DNA from: Calditrichota bacterium
Lineage (GTDB): Bacteria > Zhuqueibacterota > Zhuqueibacteria > Zhuqueibacterales > Geothermadaptataceae
DNA length: 8,128 bases
Direction of reading: 5' to 3'
Assembly: GCA_008501545.1 (NCBI GenBank)
Contig: QQUM01000546.1
Span: forward strand, 1 to 8,128
The notes under the pieces were generated by a model. That model had not been told where the DNA came from, made no database searches, and saw only the letters and a program-made list of their open reading frames with translations. A program made the position numbers and the translations under genes. This document shows, one piece after another, positions 6,727-8,128 of the stretch. The stretch's first letter is position 1. Each line of letters starts with the position of its first letter.

Positions 6727-7200
6727 TCAATTTGAACTCACAATAAGAAAAACTTCCCATACAATAACGAGGGCAAACATTCCCAAAATTGGTATAAAAA
6801 GGTATTTTGCTCTTACGCGTGTTTTCAGAAGATAAACATTTTTGTAAATGAGGAGCAGCAATACCGATGCACCGGTTAAAATATATTTGGCGATGAGAAA
6901 TTCCAATGGTCCATATTCCAGAAAATGGGCCATCACCGGATTAATCTCAGACGCACCGTTATTGAGAAGTTGTAAAGTAAAAAGCGCATCGATAAGGCTC
7001 ATGGTAAGAATGAGCAACACGACACCAAATATACGTTTGCTGTAGCGGTCAACAAAATAGTTTTGCCAGCGGTCTTCTTTGCGACGTGGTGCTTCACGTT
7101 TGCCATTGTTAAATGAAAAAGAGCTCACCGGAGACGTTGGTTTTTTACGACGGTCATCCATGGACTCTCTTTTTTCATCAGCACTATGCTTTACGCTCAT
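6727..7200 (-). CDS. DUF5658-type membrane protein
   Basis: A small integral membrane protein matching the DUF5658 pattern: first helix containing LIDALFTLQLL, then the GASEINPVM loop, then EFLIAKYILTG. Function of the family is unknown. I choose ATG at 7200 (157 residues) because GGTGGA sits 8 nt upstream; a GTG at 7212 would add four residues but would overlap that site. In this numbering, residues 1-56 are a hydrophilic tail rich in Arg/Lys (MDDRRKK, APRRKEDR), probably cytoplasmic. Hydrophobic segments lie at about 57-79, 100-119 and 133-154, giving three membrane spans. Conserved polar residues Asp71, Glu85-Asn87-Pro88 and Lys105 lie in or beside the membrane. It ends 67 nt before the amidase, so the two may be co-transcribed and act in the envelope. 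Family confidence is good, role unknown. Confidence 0.78.
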   Translation of the reverse strand: MSVKHSADEKRESMDDRRKKPTSPVSSFSFNNGKREAPRRKEDRWQNYFVDRYSKRIFGVVLLILTMSLIDALFTLQLLNNGASEINPVMAHFLEYGPLEFLIAKYILTGASVLLLLIYKNVYLLKTRVRAKYLFIPILGMFALVIVWEVFLIVSSN

Positions 7201-7208
7201 GATATTTT

Positions 7209-7213
7209 CCACC
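7209..7213 (-). promoter_or_regulatory. Ribosome binding site GGTGG deciding the DUF5658 start
   Basis: The minus strand reads GGTGGAAAATATC then ATG at 7200, giving an 8-nt spacer. The alternative GTG start at 7212 lies within this site and has no clear Shine-Dalgarno of its own, so the ATG is preferred. Confidence 0.5.
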
Positions 7214-7374
7214 AGTGTTTGTTAAATGACGTCTCAGGCATACATATGAAAGTATCGTCAAATTTTTTTTAACTGGTAGAAAAAACTTTCCTGGCAGAAG
7301 AGGGATTACACTGGTTGGCAAGCAAAGCCTGTCTTTTGGTAATAAAAATTGTTGAAAAATCACATCAACAAGAT

Positions 7375-7566
7375 TTAATCATCATCATTTTCAAAGTACC
7401 ATTTATCATCGGTGTTTTCGTTTTCGGAAGATTGTTCATCATCCTGTTCATGGTGCTTAGGAAATTTGCTTTTACGATTGCGTTTGTTTTGCAGGGTTTT
7501 AATTAATTTTTTCTGTGATGCTTTCTCTTCATCAATGAATTGTTTTTTCTTGTGCGATTTACCCAT
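7375..7566 (-). CDS. Small highly charged hypothetical protein (63 aa)
   Basis: Unrecognised protein with strong charge polarity. Residues 1-37 are rich in Lys/Arg (MGKSHKKK, NKRNRKSKFPK) and residues 38-63 are acidic (EQDDEQSSENEN, ENDDD at the end). There is no hydrophobic segment, signal peptide or cysteine; it is probably a disordered cytoplasmic protein, and the basic half could contact nucleic acid (inference). The ATG at 7566 has only a weak GGT Shine-Dalgarno-like stretch. It sits between the crotonase stop (89-nt gap) and the DUF5658 gene, on the same strand. The biased but sensible composition argues for coding. The overlapping plus-strand frames are hydrophobic mirror images of this charged sequence and look like shadows. 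Confidence 0.5.
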   Translation of the reverse strand: MGKSHKKKQFIDEEKASQKKLIKTLQNKRNRKSKFPKHHEQDDEQSSENENTDDKWYFENDDD

Positions 7567-7655
7567 TTTTTTACCAAAAAATAATTACACTTACTCGTTC
7601 AATAAGAAATGAAAAATCAGCTAAAGAAACATAATCCATAAAAATTTTGCAAGCA

Positions 7656-8128
7656 TTATTTGCCGATAAATTCAGCCTTTCGTTTTTCAAGAAAAGCCGA
7701 TGTCCCTTCCCTGCTGTCTTCGGTGCTACTTATGAGACCAAATAATTCATTTTCGAGTGCGACGCCCTGGTCCAGGGACATTTCACAACCCCTGCTTACA
7801 GCATCGATGGAGAGCTGTACGGCAAGAGGTCCTTTTGTCATAACGACCTGCAGAAATTTTTTGCATGCAGGCAAAAGTTCAGATTGCGCTACTACATGAT
7901 TTACAAGACCAAATTCATACGCTTTGGATGCGACAATCATATTGCCGGATACAAGTAATTCAATGGCTCTGCCCTTACCTATCAAGCGTGCTAATCGTTG
8001 CGAGCCACCATAACCACAAATGAGACCCAGATTGACTTCCGGTTGTCCAAATTTTGCATTTTCAGATGCCCACCGCATGTTGCAGGCCATTGCCAGTTCA
8101 TTACCACCACCAAGACAAAATCCATCTA
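7656..8128 (-). CDS. Enoyl-CoA hydratase/isomerase family (crotonase) protein, N-terminus beyond the window
   Basis: Crotonase-fold acyl-CoA enzyme, most likely hydrating trans-2-enoyl-CoA in fatty-acid or amino-acid breakdown, in the cytoplasm. The reading frame is open to the window edge. It begins with DGFCLGGGNELAMAC, the oxyanion-hole and first catalytic-glutamate motif (Glu at 8099-8097); FGQPEVNLGL carries the second catalytic Glu (8039-8037), followed by GYGGSQRLARLIG. Both acid/base glutamates of true hydratases are therefore present, favouring hydratase over isomerase or hydrolase relatives. An internal ATG at 8090 is not the real start, because the conserved motif lies before it. 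The C-terminus is normal (TSAFLEKRKAEFIGK), and the stop is TAA at 7656. About the first 100 residues expected for the family are missing. Specific substrate, and any name such as crt, paaF or fadB-like, cannot be decided from this part. Confidence 0.93.
   Translation of the reverse strand, partial: DGFCLGGGNELAMACNMRWASENAKFGQPEVNLGLICGYGGSQRLARLIGKGRAIELLVSGNMIVASKAYEFGLVNHVVAQSELLPACKKFLQVVMTKGPLAVQLSIDAVSRGCEMSLDQGVALENELFGLISSTEDSREGTSAFLEKRKAEFIGK

Noticed and set aside
7256..7261. TTGACG on the minus strand as a -35 box for the DUF5658 gene
   Set aside because: No acceptable -10 hexamer lies 16-18 bp downstream.
7211..7315. Perfect 8-bp inverted repeat ACCAGTGT (7211-7218) / ACACTGGT (7308-7315)
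   Set aside because: The arms are 89 bp apart with no supporting structure; a match of this length is not surprising by chance in a stretch this size.
7315..7612. Two hydrophobic plus-strand frames that could pass for small membrane proteins
   Set aside because: Their hydrophobic runs (Phe/Ile/Leu) are antisense to Lys/Glu/Asp codons of the charged 63-aa protein, which is the more natural reading given its strand and neighbours.

Overview
The window is bacterial DNA: compact, moderately AT-rich, with short intergenic gaps, Shine-Dalgarno-like sites ahead of some genes, and no tRNA, rRNA, CRISPR array or insertion sequence that I can see. The gene content is an S9 peptidase of the WD-propeller type, a BY-kinase/CpsD-like ATPase, a DUF5658 membrane protein, an Amidase_3 enzyme with LysM-like repeats, and a crotonase. 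This set would fit a Gram-negative lineage such as Calditrichota, another FCB-related group, or Acidobacteriota. That placement is a low-confidence impression from protein style, not a demonstrated result.

Layout. At the left edge, the plus strand carries the C-terminal part of an S9 prolyl-oligopeptidase-type peptidase (2-1336). Its catalytic triad is intact, but an in-frame TGA lies at 71-73. Everything else is on the minus strand and converges on it. Reading in the minus direction from the right edge: a crotonase/enoyl-CoA hydratase cut by the window end (8128-7656); a 63-residue highly charged small protein (7566-7375); a DUF5658 membrane protein (7200-6727); a secreted or lipid-anchored N-acetylmuramoyl-L-alanine amidase (6659-5001); DNA polymerase IV, dinB (4990-3797), starting 10 nt after the amidase; a 241-bp gap with a candidate promoter and a dyad; then a tight three-gene unit. 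That unit is a CpsD/ParA-like ATPase homologue (3555-2743), a nucleotidyltransferase/left-handed beta-helix protein (2746-1613, ATGA overlap), and a 65-residue protein with a signal peptide (1586-1389).

The most unusual part is this three-gene unit (about 1389-3606). Both larger proteins keep the fold signatures of exopolysaccharide enzymes but have lost key catalytic residues. The ATPase homologue has Cys in place of the Walker A lysine, Glu in place of the Walker B Asp, and no C-terminal Tyr cluster. The sugar nucleotidyltransferase homologue has lost the GxGTRL-type loop and the metal-binding GD pair. Both reading frames are long and uninterrupted and are translationally coupled, so they look like maintained pseudoenzymes, not decay. 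A small exported protein with a good ribosome binding site follows them. A regulatory or scaffolding role in envelope polysaccharide production is inference.

The amidase and the DUF5658 protein act at or in the cell envelope. DinB is a translesion polymerase whose link to its neighbours is probably only co-transcription. No gap without a gene exceeds 300 bases; the largest are 3556-3796, 7213-7374 and 7567-7655.
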